From an uncultured Saprospiraceae bacterium (GTDB lineage: Bacteria; Bacteroidota; Bacteroidia; Chitinophagales; Saprospiraceae), in contig CALHBQ010000450.1 in the NCBI GenBank assembly GCA_937930815.1, positions 1 to 36,533 of the forward strand: a stretch of DNA of 36,533 nt, given 5' to 3'. Under the pieces are notes generated by a model. The model was not told where the DNA came from. It saw nothing but the letters and a program-made list of their open reading frames with translations, and did no database searches. The translations under genes were made by a program, and so were the position numbers. Each line of letters starts with the position of its first letter. The stretch's first letter is position 1. This document shows, piece by piece, positions 16,470 to 25,785 of the stretch.

Positions 16470-16504
16470 CAATTTTGCATTTTAATAATTACTTTCCAAC
16501 TTTG
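16470..16504 (+). promoter_or_regulatory. Candidate promoter, copy 2 of a duplicated 34-bp sequence
   Basis: TTTG(16474-16477)-N19-CAACTTTG(16497-16504), upstream of the peptidase CDS at 16616. Confidence 0.45.
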
Positions 16505-16615
16505 GGGCTCCAAAGGATTTAACATTTTCATTTGTTGAGAAATGAGATATCTTACGTCCTAATCTTTGGAACCAATTATTAAAAACTATTTAAGAAATAA
16601 TAAAATAGATATACC

Positions 16616-18223
16616 ATGCCAATTCGAATGGAAGAAGATCCGGAAAATGAACGTCGTAATGATAATTTTGACAATCAGCGGCGGAACCGAGATCAACAAG
16701 GTGGCGGTGGAGGAGGCCTCGGCCAACTTTTACCTTATGCTTTGATGTTTTTAATGAAAAAGCCTAAACTGCTTATACCTGCACTCCTGATTTGTGGTGG
16801 ACTATATATGTTCGGCTTCTTTGATGGTTGCATCGGTAATGGCGGCGGCGGAGGTGGTTTTGCCGACAATAGCAATATCTCAAATACAGATGAATTTTCT
16901 TTTGCAAAAGGAGCTGCCTTGAGTGAAGAAAAATTTGATAAAGCTGAGGTTTTTGAAGCACTTTCAACTTCATATGGAGCGCCTGATATGCCATCTGCAG
17001 CAACGCTTTTGAGATATGCACCAAAGCGAGCGCACCAAGGTTCTCAAGGTTCATGTGTTGGTTGGGCGAGTAGTTATGCTGCACGTACTATTTTACACAG
17101 TCGAGCTACGGGCGAAGACCCAAATCGAGTGGCATTTAGTCCTTCGTTTTTGTACAATCAGATTGCACTTCGTGGTTGCCAAGGTGCTTATATGAATGAC
17201 GCAATGGCTTTTCTAAAACAAAATGGGACACTTCCATTTAGTGAGTTTGGATATGATGAAAGTACTTGTAGTATTGAACCTGATCGCAGTGGGGTAAATA
17301 GAGCAAAACAGTTTAGAACAAAGGGATATAATCGTCTGACTTATGGGGCGAATAATTATAAAATTGACCTTGACGGAATGAAACAAAACCTGGCGCAAGG
17401 TGCTCCTGTCGTCATTGGAATGATGGTCGGTGGTACTTTCATGCAAAACATGAGAGGCCAAAAAGTATGGCGTCCGACTCGACGAGATCAATCTCAAAGT
17501 GGCTTTGGCGGACACGCAATGTGCGTCATCGGTTACGATGATAATTTGGAAGGTGGCGCTTTTCAAATAATGAATAGTTGGGGCCCAGATTGGGGAAAAA
17601 ATGGCGTTGCTTGGGTTCGATACAATGACTTGCAAACTTTTACAAAAGAAGCATATGGACTTTACCCAATGGGTAATGCCGAAAACATGGATCCAAGTCG
17701 CTTGGCTGTGAAGTTTGGGTTGATTGACAATACGACTCAGAAATTGATTCCTTTAGCTCAAAAAGGAAATCAGTTGTATGCTACGACAAGCCCAATTAGA
17801 GCAGGACAAAAGTTTAAAGTGGCAGTGACCAATTCTATTGAGTGTTACGTATATGTTTTCGGTGAAGAAACAGATGGTAGTAGCTATGTTCTTTTCCCAT
17901 ATACACCAAAACACTCCGCTTATTGCGGAATTGTTGGAACCCGTTTGTTCCCACGTGATCACTCCATGGTAGCCGATGATTTGGGTAGTCGAGATAGAAT
18001 TGCAGTAGTCGTTTCTAAAGTTGAATTGCCTTACGAAGAATTAAATCAAGCCTTAAATAAAAGTAACCAAGGTTCCTATCAAGCAAAATTGGCGCAAGTT
18101 TTAGGCAAAGAACAAATTCGAAATGCAAAATTTAATGCAACCGCTGATGGTGCTATTGAATTTGATTCTCGCGTTGCTGAAGGACAATATTATGTTGGAG
18201 CGGTGATTGAGTTGGATAAGTAG
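16616..18223 (+). CDS. Membrane-anchored C1 (papain-like) cysteine peptidase with C-terminal DUF4384-like domain
   Basis: GSQGSCVGWASSYAA (Gln/Cys region), GGHAMCVIGYDD (His), QIMNSWGPDWGKNGVAWVRY (Asn); N-terminal Gly-rich segment and TM PKLLIPALLICGGLYMFGFF; C-terminal AGQKFKVAVTNSIECYVYVFGEETDGSSYVLFPYT...DDLGSRDRIAVVVS. Confidence 0.85.
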   Translation: MPIRMEEDPENERRNDNFDNQRRNRDQQGGGGGGLGQLLPYALMFLMKKPKLLIPALLICGGLYMFGFFDGCIGNGGGGGGFADNSNISNTDEFSFAKGAALSEEKFDKAEVFEALSTSYGAPDMPSAATLLRYAPKRAHQGSQGSCVGWASSYAARTILHSRATGEDPNRVAFSPSFLYNQIALRGCQGAYMNDAMAFLKQNGTLPFSEFGYDESTCSIEPDRSGVNRAKQFRTKGYNRLTYGANNYKIDLDGMKQNLAQGAPVVIGMMVGGTFMQNMRGQKVWRPTRRDQSQSGFGGHAMCVIGYDDNLEGGAFQIMNSWGPDWGKNGVAWVRYNDLQTFTKEAYGLYPMGNAENMDPSRLAVKFGLIDNTTQKLIPLAQKGNQLYATTSPIRAGQKFKVAVTNSIECYVYVFGEETDGSSYVLFPYTPKHSAYCGIVGTRLFPRDHSMVADDLGSRDRIAVVVSKVELPYEELNQALNKSNQGSYQAKLAQVLGKEQIRNAKFNATADGAIEFDSRVAEGQYYVGAVIELDK

Positions 18224-18251
18224 GAGAGAGGTGAGAGGTGAGAGGTGAGAC

Positions 18252-18292
18252 AAAAAAATAACCTGCAATCAAAAATTGCAGGTTATTTTTTT
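18252..18292. terminator. Bidirectional intrinsic terminator between convergent genes
   Basis: Perfect 18-bp stem AAAAAAATAACCTGCAAT-caaaa-ATTGCAGGTTATTTTTTT. Confidence 0.85.
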
Positions 18293-18334
18293 GATGGGTA
18301 AGGGTGATTCATGAATCACCCTTACCCATCAAAA
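18289..18334. repeat. 46-bp perfect palindrome abutting the DoxX stop codon
   Basis: TTTTGATGGGTAAGGGTGATTCA|TGAATCACCCTTACCCATCAAAA is self-complementary with no loop. Confidence 0.9.
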
Positions 18335-18748
18335 TTACCTTACCCGTGTCGTAGCAAAGAGCCGTTTGATACTCCAGCGTTTACTCCCATTGACGACGAC
18401 GACCAGCAGACCACCAGCAATCGCCAAATTTTTCATAAAAAGGATGGATTGAATTCTTTTAATGTCCTCTGGGTCATTCCACCAGGAGTGGACAACAAAA
18501 GTCAAAGGAATCCAATAAAGTAGTAGTAGCGTTGCTCCTAAACCTGAACGATAGCCAATCAGTACTAAAATTCCGCCAATTACAAGTAAGAAAATGGAAG
18601 CGTAAAGGAGTAATTTTGGATTCCACGTTAGCCCATATTCTTCCATTTTTACGAGCGTATCTTTAAAGTAGAAAATGGAATCATAAGCTTCGTACAGAAA
18701 AATAAAGCTAATAAAAACGCGACCTATCAGGTCAATAATATCTTTCAT
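18335..18748 (-). CDS. DoxX family membrane protein
   Basis: DLIGRVFISFIFLYEAYDSIFYFKDT...LVIGGILVLIGYRSGLGATLLLLYWIPLTFVVHSWW...; four hydrophobic segments. Confidence 0.8.
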   Translation of the reverse strand: MKDIIDLIGRVFISFIFLYEAYDSIFYFKDTLVKMEEYGLTWNPKLLLYASIFLLVIGGILVLIGYRSGLGATLLLLYWIPLTFVVHSWWNDPEDIKRIQSILFMKNLAIAGGLLVVVVNGSKRWSIKRLFATTRVR

Positions 18749-18840
18749 CGGGTGTTAAGTTGTGTTTATCAGTCTAACCAATAATAAATTAATACATGTT
18801 CAAAGTGTTCCATCTCTCGTCTTTCGTAATCCGTTTTTTG

Positions 18841-19458
18841 CTATTCATTGTTCGTTTTCCACTTCTCAATTTCGCGGTAAGCATAAGAATCATCTCGCCA
18901 ACCTTGTAACTGCATTACGCCACGGCCTTTATAATTTAAAAACCAATTTTCAACAATCATCCTGATAGCATCATGCTTGATGATGAATTCTTGAAAACTA
19001 TCAGGACTGATAACCTGTTTTTCTGGATCAGCAGGAATCGCCAATAATTTAGTATCAACTTCTCCTCCATCTAAAAGTAATAAAGCGGCGATAAGCTTAA
19101 CTTCCAAAACTTTTCCAGTAGGCTCGGTTTCTCCAATTACTAAAATATCGAGTGCGTCACCGTCACCACCTTCCGATTTGTCCATCAAAGTGGAAGGAAT
19201 AAAACCATAATTGCCAGGGTAAGGAAGAAAAGAAACCACTCGGATTTTACCATCTTTCATATCGTTTTTGAAAGAATTGGTCGCTGGGTCATATTCGATT
19301 TTGTGATTAGTGCCGGCTGGAATTTCAACGACCATGTTGACCGCAGTTTCGCTGGTCGCAGGTACTTCATAATAATTGGAGGGCACTTCAAACTCCTTCT
19401 TTTTACAACCAAAAAGAGAGGTCATTAGTATAGTTATTAAAATTAGTTGCTTTCTCAA
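18841..19458 (-). CDS. ppa: Inorganic pyrophosphatase with lipoprotein signal peptide
   Basis: Lipobox MTSLFGCKKK; AGTNHKIEYDPATNSFKNDMKDGKIRVVSFLPYPGNYGFIPSTLMDKSEGGDGDALDILVIGETEPTGKVLEVKLIAALLLLDGGEVDTKLLAIP is a family I PPase core (GDGDALDILV). Confidence 0.87.
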   Translation of the reverse strand: MRKQLILITILMTSLFGCKKKEFEVPSNYYEVPATSETAVNMVVEIPAGTNHKIEYDPATNSFKNDMKDGKIRVVSFLPYPGNYGFIPSTLMDKSEGGDGDALDILVIGETEPTGKVLEVKLIAALLLLDGGEVDTKLLAIPADPEKQVISPDSFQEFIIKHDAIRMIVENWFLNYKGRGVMQLQGWRDDSYAYREIEKWKTNNE

Positions 19459-19485
19459 GTGTAGTATATATTGATTATTTCACGA

Positions 19486-19493
19486 CAAAGGTA
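19486..19493 (-). promoter_or_regulatory. Bacteroidota-type -7 element (TACCTTTG)
   Basis: CAAAGGTA on + strand, 28 bp upstream of the PPase start. Confidence 0.5.
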
Positions 19494-19608
19494 GCTAAGG
19501 AACTATCTAATTCGATTTTTTTTATCACTAAAATTTATGTTTGTTTGAACTTTAAATGAAAGTGATCCTTATTCAAGGTGTCGCTATAAAGTTTTTAAAA
19601 TTACGAAA

Positions 19609-19947
19609 ATGGCAGATAAAACATACTTTAATCCAGAAGATTTAAAGAAATTTGGAAATATCACCGAGTTCCAAAAGGAAATGGGTGAGAAATTTTTCAG
19701 TTGGTATGGAGAAGTTTTTAAAGAAGGAGCACTCACTGAACGCGAAAAAGCATTAATCGCTTTGGCAGTGGCTCACGCAGTGGCTTGTCCATATTGTATT
19801 GATGCATACTCCTCAACTTGTTTGAAAAAAGGTGCGGACGAAGAACAAATGATGGAGGCCGTGCATGTCGCAGCAGCTATCAAAGGTGGCGCGACTTTGG
19901 TCAATGGCGTCCAAATGATGAACCACGTGAAGAAATTATCGATGTAG
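19609..19947 (+). CDS. Carboxymuconolactone decarboxylase-fold protein, arsenosugar biosynthesis-associated peroxidase-like type
   Basis: TEREKALIALAVAHAVACPYCIDAYSSTCLKKGADEEQMMEAVHVAAAIKGGATLVNGVQM (CxxC CMD motif); directly precedes the ArsS-like radical SAM gene. Confidence 0.85.
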   Translation: MADKTYFNPEDLKKFGNITEFQKEMGEKFFSWYGEVFKEGALTEREKALIALAVAHAVACPYCIDAYSSTCLKKGADEEQMMEAVHVAAAIKGGATLVNGVQMMNHVKKLSM

Positions 19948-20030
19948 AATTAGGAGAGAGGAAAGAGGTGCTAGGAAAGAGGGAAACCTCTCACCTCGCT
20001 CCTCTCACCTCGCTCCTCAAAAAACAATAA

Positions 20031-21104
20031 ATGGCTATTAAGCAAAAAGGTAAATCACTTTCTGTAACTGGAAATGAACTTTCAGATACTTTTTTTCAGT
20101 TAGAAGTTTTGAATGGTAAGAAAATGGTGGATGCGACTTTTCCTTCCTTTGCAGGAAAGTTGGGAGAGGAAGGGTACAAAACGCTTTCGCCAACGGACAT
20201 GGAAATTTTTCAATTGAATATTGGAAAATTATGCAATCAAACTTGTGCGCATTGTCACGTGGATGCTGGACCCGATAAGAAGGTTGAGAACATGGACAAA
20301 GCAACTTTGGAGCGTTGTCTTGAAATAATTGCCGCTGTTCCAACCATAAAAATTGTGGACATTACAGGTGGTGCACCAGAAATGAATGCGCACTTCAGAT
20401 GGTTCGTTGAGCAATGTACAGCGCTTGGAAAAACAGTGATGAATCGTTGTAACTTGACCATCATCGAAGCCAATAAAAAGTACGCTGATTTACCTGAGTT
20501 TTTTGCAAAGCATAAAGTTCATTTAGTTTCCTCACTTCCTTATTTTAGTAAAGGCCGAACAGATAGTCAGCGAGGGGATGGTGTTTTTGAAGATAGTATT
20601 TCAGCACTTCAAAAATTGAACGCGGTTGGTTATGGAAAAGAGGGGAGTGGTTTGATTATGGATTTGGTTTATAATCCGAGTGGTGCATTTTTGCCAGATA
20701 CGCAAGCAGTTTTAGAACCTGAATTTAAACGCCAACTCAGTCGAAAATACGATATCGTTTTCAATAGTTTGTTCTGTATTACGAATATGCCCATCAGTCG
20801 ATTTTTAGATTATCTGATTCAATCTGAAAACTATGAATCGTACATGCAAGAATTGGTGAATGCTTTTAATCCAGCGACCATCAAAGGTTTGATGTGTCTC
20901 AATACGATTTCAGTTTCATGGGATGGTTACGTTTACGATTGTGATTTTAATCAAATGTTAGATTTGAAAGTTGCACCAAAAGATTCGCAACATATTTCTA
21001 CCTTTAACATCGAATCGTTGAAGAAAAGGAACATCATTCTCAATCAACATTGTTATGGTTGTACTGCAGGTGCAGGTTCGAGTTGTGGTGGGGAAATTGA
21101 TTAG
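20031..21104 (+). CDS. arsS: ArsS-like radical SAM/Cys-rich protein (arsenosugar biosynthesis type)
   Basis: Radical SAM CxxxCxxC: LCNQTCAHCHVDAGPDK; DITGGAPEMN; C-terminal Cys cluster CYGCTAGAGSSCGG. Confidence 0.85.
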   Translation: MAIKQKGKSLSVTGNELSDTFFQLEVLNGKKMVDATFPSFAGKLGEEGYKTLSPTDMEIFQLNIGKLCNQTCAHCHVDAGPDKKVENMDKATLERCLEIIAAVPTIKIVDITGGAPEMNAHFRWFVEQCTALGKTVMNRCNLTIIEANKKYADLPEFFAKHKVHLVSSLPYFSKGRTDSQRGDGVFEDSISALQKLNAVGYGKEGSGLIMDLVYNPSGAFLPDTQAVLEPEFKRQLSRKYDIVFNSLFCITNMPISRFLDYLIQSENYESYMQELVNAFNPATIKGLMCLNTISVSWDGYVYDCDFNQMLDLKVAPKDSQHISTFNIESLKKRNIILNQHCYGCTAGAGSSCGGEID

Positions 21105-21255
21105 GGATTTGGTTGATTAGTTGATCAGTTAATTAGTTAGCTTCGTTCCTGTTTTAGGAAACATTGTTAATGTTTGATTTTGCTCACCGCTTGAATTATT
21201 TTGCTCAATCATTTTTCAATTTTCACATTTGATAAATTTTTTGTAAAAAGAACGA

Positions 21256-21870
21256 ATGAAAAAACAAGGAATCGGGATAGTGATTTTGCTTTTGGTGATT
21301 TCCAATTTCAGTTGTTTAAATCTCAATTCCAAGATGATAGATATTGAATTTGCAGATGAAAAACCTGAATTCTACGGGTTTACCGGCGTTCATTTATACG
21401 AATCCAATTCGAAAATTATTAATGGTGAGAAAAAAATATTTTTAGATGAAAAGACAAATGCAGTTGATCTTTACAAATTGTATCAAGACATAATTATTTT
21501 TTTAAGCAATCAAGTTGAACCTTTTCCAGATGAAAAAAATGTTAAAACTTATCCAGTGTTTGGAAACCCCAAACACATGAAATTTATTAAGAAGTTAACT
21601 AATGGAAATCGTGAATATCAAATAGTGGGTTTTCTTGATGTAACGGATGTGGAAAAAGTGAATAGTTTCCTCAATTCAAATGGGCTTGACAAAAAGGAAA
21701 ATGTACAAGAATATTTTGATACTCTTGATAATGAAGTTAAAGCGGAATTGGAAATTCTATTGGATGATAGAATTGTTTGGGAATTGCACGGATACCTTGA
21801 GTCGCTTGTAAAGTTTTTCAAAGAATGCGCAAATAATAAAAATGAAGTTGTAATCATCTCAAACGCCTAA
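21256..21870 (+). CDS. Hypothetical lipoprotein
   Basis: MKKQGIGIVILLLVISNFSCLNLNSK lipobox-like signal; no family recognised. Confidence 0.6.
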   Translation: MKKQGIGIVILLLVISNFSCLNLNSKMIDIEFADEKPEFYGFTGVHLYESNSKIINGEKKIFLDEKTNAVDLYKLYQDIIIFLSNQVEPFPDEKNVKTYPVFGNPKHMKFIKKLTNGNREYQIVGFLDVTDVEKVNSFLNSNGLDKKENVQEYFDTLDNEVKAELEILLDDRIVWELHGYLESLVKFFKECANNKNEVVIISNA

Positions 21871-21908
21871 ACTAATTTCCTGATCAACTAACTCTCTAAA
21901 TAACTAAT

Positions 21909-22832
21909 TTGAATTTTTCCCTCACTATTCTCGGTTCCAACTCAGCGATTCCCGCTCATGGGAGATTTCCTTCTGCACAGGTGTTGAATATCCAAGAAGA
22001 TTTGTACATGATTGATTGTGGTGAAGGAGCACAAATTAGGTTGTCAGATTTTAAAATTAAACGATCCAAAATCAATCAGATTTTTATCAGTCATTTGCAT
22101 GGTGATCATGTTTTTGGATTGCCTGGATTGCTCAATTCATTTTCGTTGGCAGGGCGTAAAGCCCCTTTAGATATTTTCGCGCCAAGCGGATTGGAGGAAA
22201 TGATAAATGTGATTTTTGAAACCACGCAAGCACACAAAACTTATGAAATAAATTTTCACGTCGTTGATACTGAAAAGAATAAATTGGTTTTTGAAAATAA
22301 AAAAATCAAAGTTTACTCCATTCCACTTCAACACCGGATTCCAACTACGGGTTATCTTTTTAAAGAAAAACCTTTTCCAAAAAATATCATTCCAGAAAAA
22401 ATAGCGGAGAACGATATTCCTTTTTCAAAAATAAAAGAAATAAAAAACGGTGCTGACTTTACTGCGAATGAAGGAATTGTGATTCGCAATCACGAATTAG
22501 TTTTTGAAGGAAAGAAACCGCGCTCCTATGCCTACTGCTCCGATACAGTTTATTTAGAAAGCATTATTCCAATTATAAAAAATGTAAATCTGCTTTACCA
22601 CGAAGCGACCTTTGGTAAAGAAATGGCTAAGATTTCTTTTGAAAGAGGCCACTCCACAACAATAGAAGCTGCTACTATTGCAAAAAAAGCTGAAGTTCGA
22701 AAATTACTTATCGGACATTTTTCAACGAGGTATCTTGATTTGAATATTTTGAAAGAAGAAGCATCCGAAATTTTCCCAAACTCACACCTTGCAATCGAAG
22801 GTCAAAAATTTGAAATAGATTTTATTTCATAA
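21909..22832 (+). CDS. rnz: Ribonuclease Z (TTG start)
   Basis: Metallo-beta-lactamase motif FISHLHGDHVFGLPGLL; SNSAIPAHGRFPSAQVL; YHEATF; FERGHSTTIEAA; the ORF begins TTG AAT TTT TCC. Confidence 0.9.
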   Translation: MNFSLTILGSNSAIPAHGRFPSAQVLNIQEDLYMIDCGEGAQIRLSDFKIKRSKINQIFISHLHGDHVFGLPGLLNSFSLAGRKAPLDIFAPSGLEEMINVIFETTQAHKTYEINFHVVDTEKNKLVFENKKIKVYSIPLQHRIPTTGYLFKEKPFPKNIIPEKIAENDIPFSKIKEIKNGADFTANEGIVIRNHELVFEGKKPRSYAYCSDTVYLESIIPIIKNVNLLYHEATFGKEMAKISFERGHSTTIEAATIAKKAEVRKLLIGHFSTRYLDLNILKEEASEIFPNSHLAIEGQKFEIDFIS

Positions 22833-22879
22833 TATTATTTTTACTTTTCATATCGGTTACATCATTTTAAAAATAATCG

Positions 22880-22887
22880 TACTTTTG
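22880..22887 (+). promoter_or_regulatory. Bacteroidota-type -7 element (TACTTTTG) upstream of metK
   Basis: TACTTTTG matches TANNTTTG, 75 bp upstream of the ATG. Confidence 0.5.
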
Positions 22888-22961
22888 CGGCTTCTTAATC
22901 GATACCTTTAATTGGGTGTCGGCATTTCCAGCAAAAAACAATTTTAATACTTAAAAGAGTT

Positions 22962-24218
22962 ATGGCTTATTTATTTACTTCAGAGTCAGTATCAGAGGGA
23001 CACCCAGACAAAGTTTCCGACCAAATTTCTGACGCGTTAGTTGATCACTTCATTGCTTTTGATCCAAGTTCAAAAGTTGCATGCGAAACATTGGTTACAA
23101 CTGGCCAAGTAATTTGCGCGGGTGAGGTTAAATCCAAAACATATTTAGACGTCCAGCAAATCGCGCGTGATGTTATCGAACGTATCGGATACACCAAATC
23201 TGAATATATGTTCGAAGCAAAATCATGTGGTGTGATGTCATCGATTCACGAACAATCACCAGATATCAATCAAGGTGTTGAGCGTAAGAAAAAAGAAGAC
23301 CAAGGTGCAGGTGACCAAGGTATGATGTTCGGTTACGCTACCAACGAAACAGATAACTACATGCCATTGGCATTGGATTTATCTCATAAGATTTTGAAGG
23401 TAATGGCTGACATTAGAAAAGCAGGTAAGACAATGACGTACTTGCGTCCTGATAGTAAGTCGCAAGTAACTATCGAGTATAGCGATGATCACAAACCAAC
23501 TCGTATTGATACGATTGTGGTAAGTACACAGCACGATGATTTTGATGTTGACAAAAAAATGTTGGCTAAAATCAAGGAAGACGTTGTCAGCATCGTTATT
23601 CCTAAAGTGAAAAAAATGTGTAATAAAAAAGTGCAAGCACTTTTTAATAATAAAATCACTTTCCACGTAAATCCAACAGGTAAGTTCGTAATCGGTGGAC
23701 CACACGGTGATACTGGTTTGACAGGTCGTAAAATCATCGTTGATACTTACGGTGGTAAAGGTGCCCACGGTGGTGGAGCATTTTCAGGAAAAGACCCAAG
23801 TAAAGTGGATAGATCAGCAGCTTATGCGACTCGCCACATTGCTAAGAATTTAGTTGCAGCAGGTGTTTGTGATGAAGTTTTGGTTCAGGTAAGTTATGCA
23901 ATCGGTGTAGCGAAACCAACCAATATTTACATCAACACTTACGGTACTTCTAAAGTGAAATTGGACGATGGTAAAATCGCTAAATTAGTAAATAAAGTTT
24001 TTGACATGCGTCCATACGCTATCGAAACTCGATTGAAATTACGTAAACCAATTTACTCTGAGACAGCGGCTTATGGTCATATGGGACGTACACCAGAGAA
24101 GAAAACAGTTTCTTTCACAAACGGTTCAGGTAAAACCAAAACGATGAAAGTAGAAACTTTCACCTGGGAGAAATTGGATTATGTTTCTAAAGTGAAAAAA
24201 GCATTCAAAATCAAATAA
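22962..24218 (+). CDS. metK: S-adenosylmethionine synthetase
   Basis: [85 protein letters not shown] are hallmark MetK motifs. Confidence 0.98.
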   Translation: MAYLFTSESVSEGHPDKVSDQISDALVDHFIAFDPSSKVACETLVTTGQVICAGEVKSKTYLDVQQIARDVIERIGYTKSEYMFEAKSCGVMSSIHEQSPDINQGVERKKKEDQGAGDQGMMFGYATNETDNYMPLALDLSHKILKVMADIRKAGKTMTYLRPDSKSQVTIEYSDDHKPTRIDTIVVSTQHDDFDVDKKMLAKIKEDVVSIVIPKVKKMCNKKVQALFNNKITFHVNPTGKFVIGGPHGDTGLTGRKIIVDTYGGKGAHGGGAFSGKDPSKVDRSAAYATRHIAKNLVAAGVCDEVLVQVSYAIGVAKPTNIYINTYGTSKVKLDDGKIAKLVNKVFDMRPYAIETRLKLRKPIYSETAAYGHMGRTPEKKTVSFTNGSGKTKTMKVETFTWEKLDYVSKVKKAFKIK

Positions 24219-24248
24219 GGAATTGATTTTCAATCTTTTATAAAATAC

Positions 24249-24287
24249 AAAAGCCCTTTTCGAGCAATCGAAAAGGGCTTTTTTTAT
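24249..24287 (+). terminator. Rho-independent terminator after metK
   Basis: AAAAGCCCTTTTCGA-GCAA-TCGAAAAGGGCTTTT plus T tract; 15-bp stem with GNRA-type loop. Confidence 0.92.
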
Positions 24288-24331
24288 TATGCGGCTACTT
24301 TGAATTCATGGACTGCATTGCTGGGTTTAAT

Positions 24332-24353
24332 CCACGAATAAATTCGTGGGCTG
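24332..24353. repeat. Dispersed near-palindrome CCACGAATAAATTCGTGGGCTGC
   Basis: Same unit as copies at 33625, 36485 and 36511. Confidence 0.75.
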
Positions 24354-24376
24354 CCTACTGCAAACTGCCGATTGAA

Positions 24377-25645
24377 CTACCGTCTTCCACCCCTACCGCC
24401 GCCGCGATACCCGCCACCATTCGCTTTTCTATTTTTGAAAAACTCCTGTTTCCGTCTTGCCTTTTCTTTATTAAACTCTTTCTTTTCAGCGGCAGTCATT
24501 GGTTTCTCTGTTTGCGGAAAAGGATTATCTTTTATGACTTCGATTTTTGTTTTAATTAATTTTTCGATGTCTCGTACAAACTGGTTTTCTTCTGGCTCAC
24601 AAATAGAGATCGCGATACCTTCTTCTTTTGCTCGACCCGAACGACCGATTCTATGGACGTAAGTTTCTGGCAAATTTGGTACATCAAAATTGATGACATA
24701 TTTCAATTTGTCGATGTCAATACCACGAGCAGCTATATCAGTTGCAACCAGTACACGGAGTCTGCCGTCCTTAAAGTTTTTTAAAGCTTTTTGGCGCTGA
24801 CCTTGAGATTTATCTCCATGTATTGCCGCAGCTTCAACTCGCTTCTTAATAAGGTCCCTGACGATTCTATCGGCTCCATGTTTGGTTCTGGAGAAAAGTA
24901 AAACCTGGTCCAAATCTCGATTTTTCAAGATATGTATGAGGAGACTTTTCTTATCAGATTTATTGGTGTAGTATAAATATTGCTGAATGGTTTCCGCAGT
25001 TGAAGAAACTGCAGCTACTTCAATTTTTACTGGATTCTTTAAAATGTTAGCGGAAAGCTTTACAATATTATCAGGCATCGTTGCAGAGAAAAACAAGGAT
25101 TGCCTTTTCTCCGGAAGGAGCTTCAATAATTTTCTAATATCATTGATAAAACCCATGTCGAGCATTCTATCCGCTTCATCCAAAACAAATAACTTCACCG
25201 TGTTGATGCTCAAAAGTCCTTGTGAAATCAAATCCAACAAACGACCAGGCGTTGCCGTCAAAACATGAACGCCTCTTCTGAGTTGTTCAACTTGTTTGCC
25301 TTGTTTCACTCCACCAAAAATAACGGTGTGTTTGAGGTTGGTGTATTTGCTGTAATCACGAATATTCTCATCAATCTGAATTGCTAACTCACGAGTTGGC
25401 GTGACGATGAGTGACCGCAAAGTCGGTTTGCTATTATTTTCCTTTTCTATTTGATGAATCAACTGAATGATAGGAATGGCGAAAGCCGCTGTTTTTCCAG
25501 TTCCAGTTTGGGCGGAACCCAAAACATCTCTACGCTTCAAAATCACTGGAATCGCTTCTGCTTGGATTTCTGTGGGTTCAGTATAATTTTTGTCTTTAAG
25601 TGCCTTTAAAATAGGGTTAATTAAATTCAAATCTTCAAAAGTCAT
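24377..25645 (-). CDS. rhlE: RhlE-like DEAD-box RNA helicase
   Basis: LGSAQTGTGKTAAFAIPI, PTRELAIQI, LDEADRMLDMGF, FSATMP, DIAARGIDI, HRIGRSGRA; C-terminal RGG-type tail NGGGYRGGGRGGRR. Confidence 0.95.
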   Translation of the reverse strand: MTFEDLNLINPILKALKDKNYTEPTEIQAEAIPVILKRRDVLGSAQTGTGKTAAFAIPIIQLIHQIEKENNSKPTLRSLIVTPTRELAIQIDENIRDYSKYTNLKHTVIFGGVKQGKQVEQLRRGVHVLTATPGRLLDLISQGLLSINTVKLFVLDEADRMLDMGFINDIRKLLKLLPEKRQSLFFSATMPDNIVKLSANILKNPVKIEVAAVSSTAETIQQYLYYTNKSDKKSLLIHILKNRDLDQVLLFSRTKHGADRIVRDLIKKRVEAAAIHGDKSQGQRQKALKNFKDGRLRVLVATDIAARGIDIDKLKYVINFDVPNLPETYVHRIGRSGRAKEEGIAISICEPEENQFVRDIEKLIKTKIEVIKDNPFPQTEKPMTAAEKKEFNKEKARRKQEFFKNRKANGGGYRGGGRGGRR

Positions 25646-25690
25646 TCACTCGTATTTTTCCCCTCTCGTTTGGGATATTATTTAAAGATA

Positions 25691-25698
25691 CAAAGGTA
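25691..25698 (-). promoter_or_regulatory. Bacteroidota-type -7 element (TACCTTTG) upstream of the helicase
   Basis: CAAAGGTA on + strand, 46 bp upstream of the rhlE start. Confidence 0.45.
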
Positions 25699-25785
25699 GG
25701 CAATTTTTCAACTTATCGTCGAAACAGGAGAAGGCGACATTTGATAAAGGTGATATACGCCTTGAATTGGGGGCGGGCGGTATGC

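Noticed and set aside
22840-22961. SAM riboswitch upstream of metK
   Set aside because: I could not build a recognised SAM aptamer from the short leader; only a promoter-like TACTTTTG is supported.
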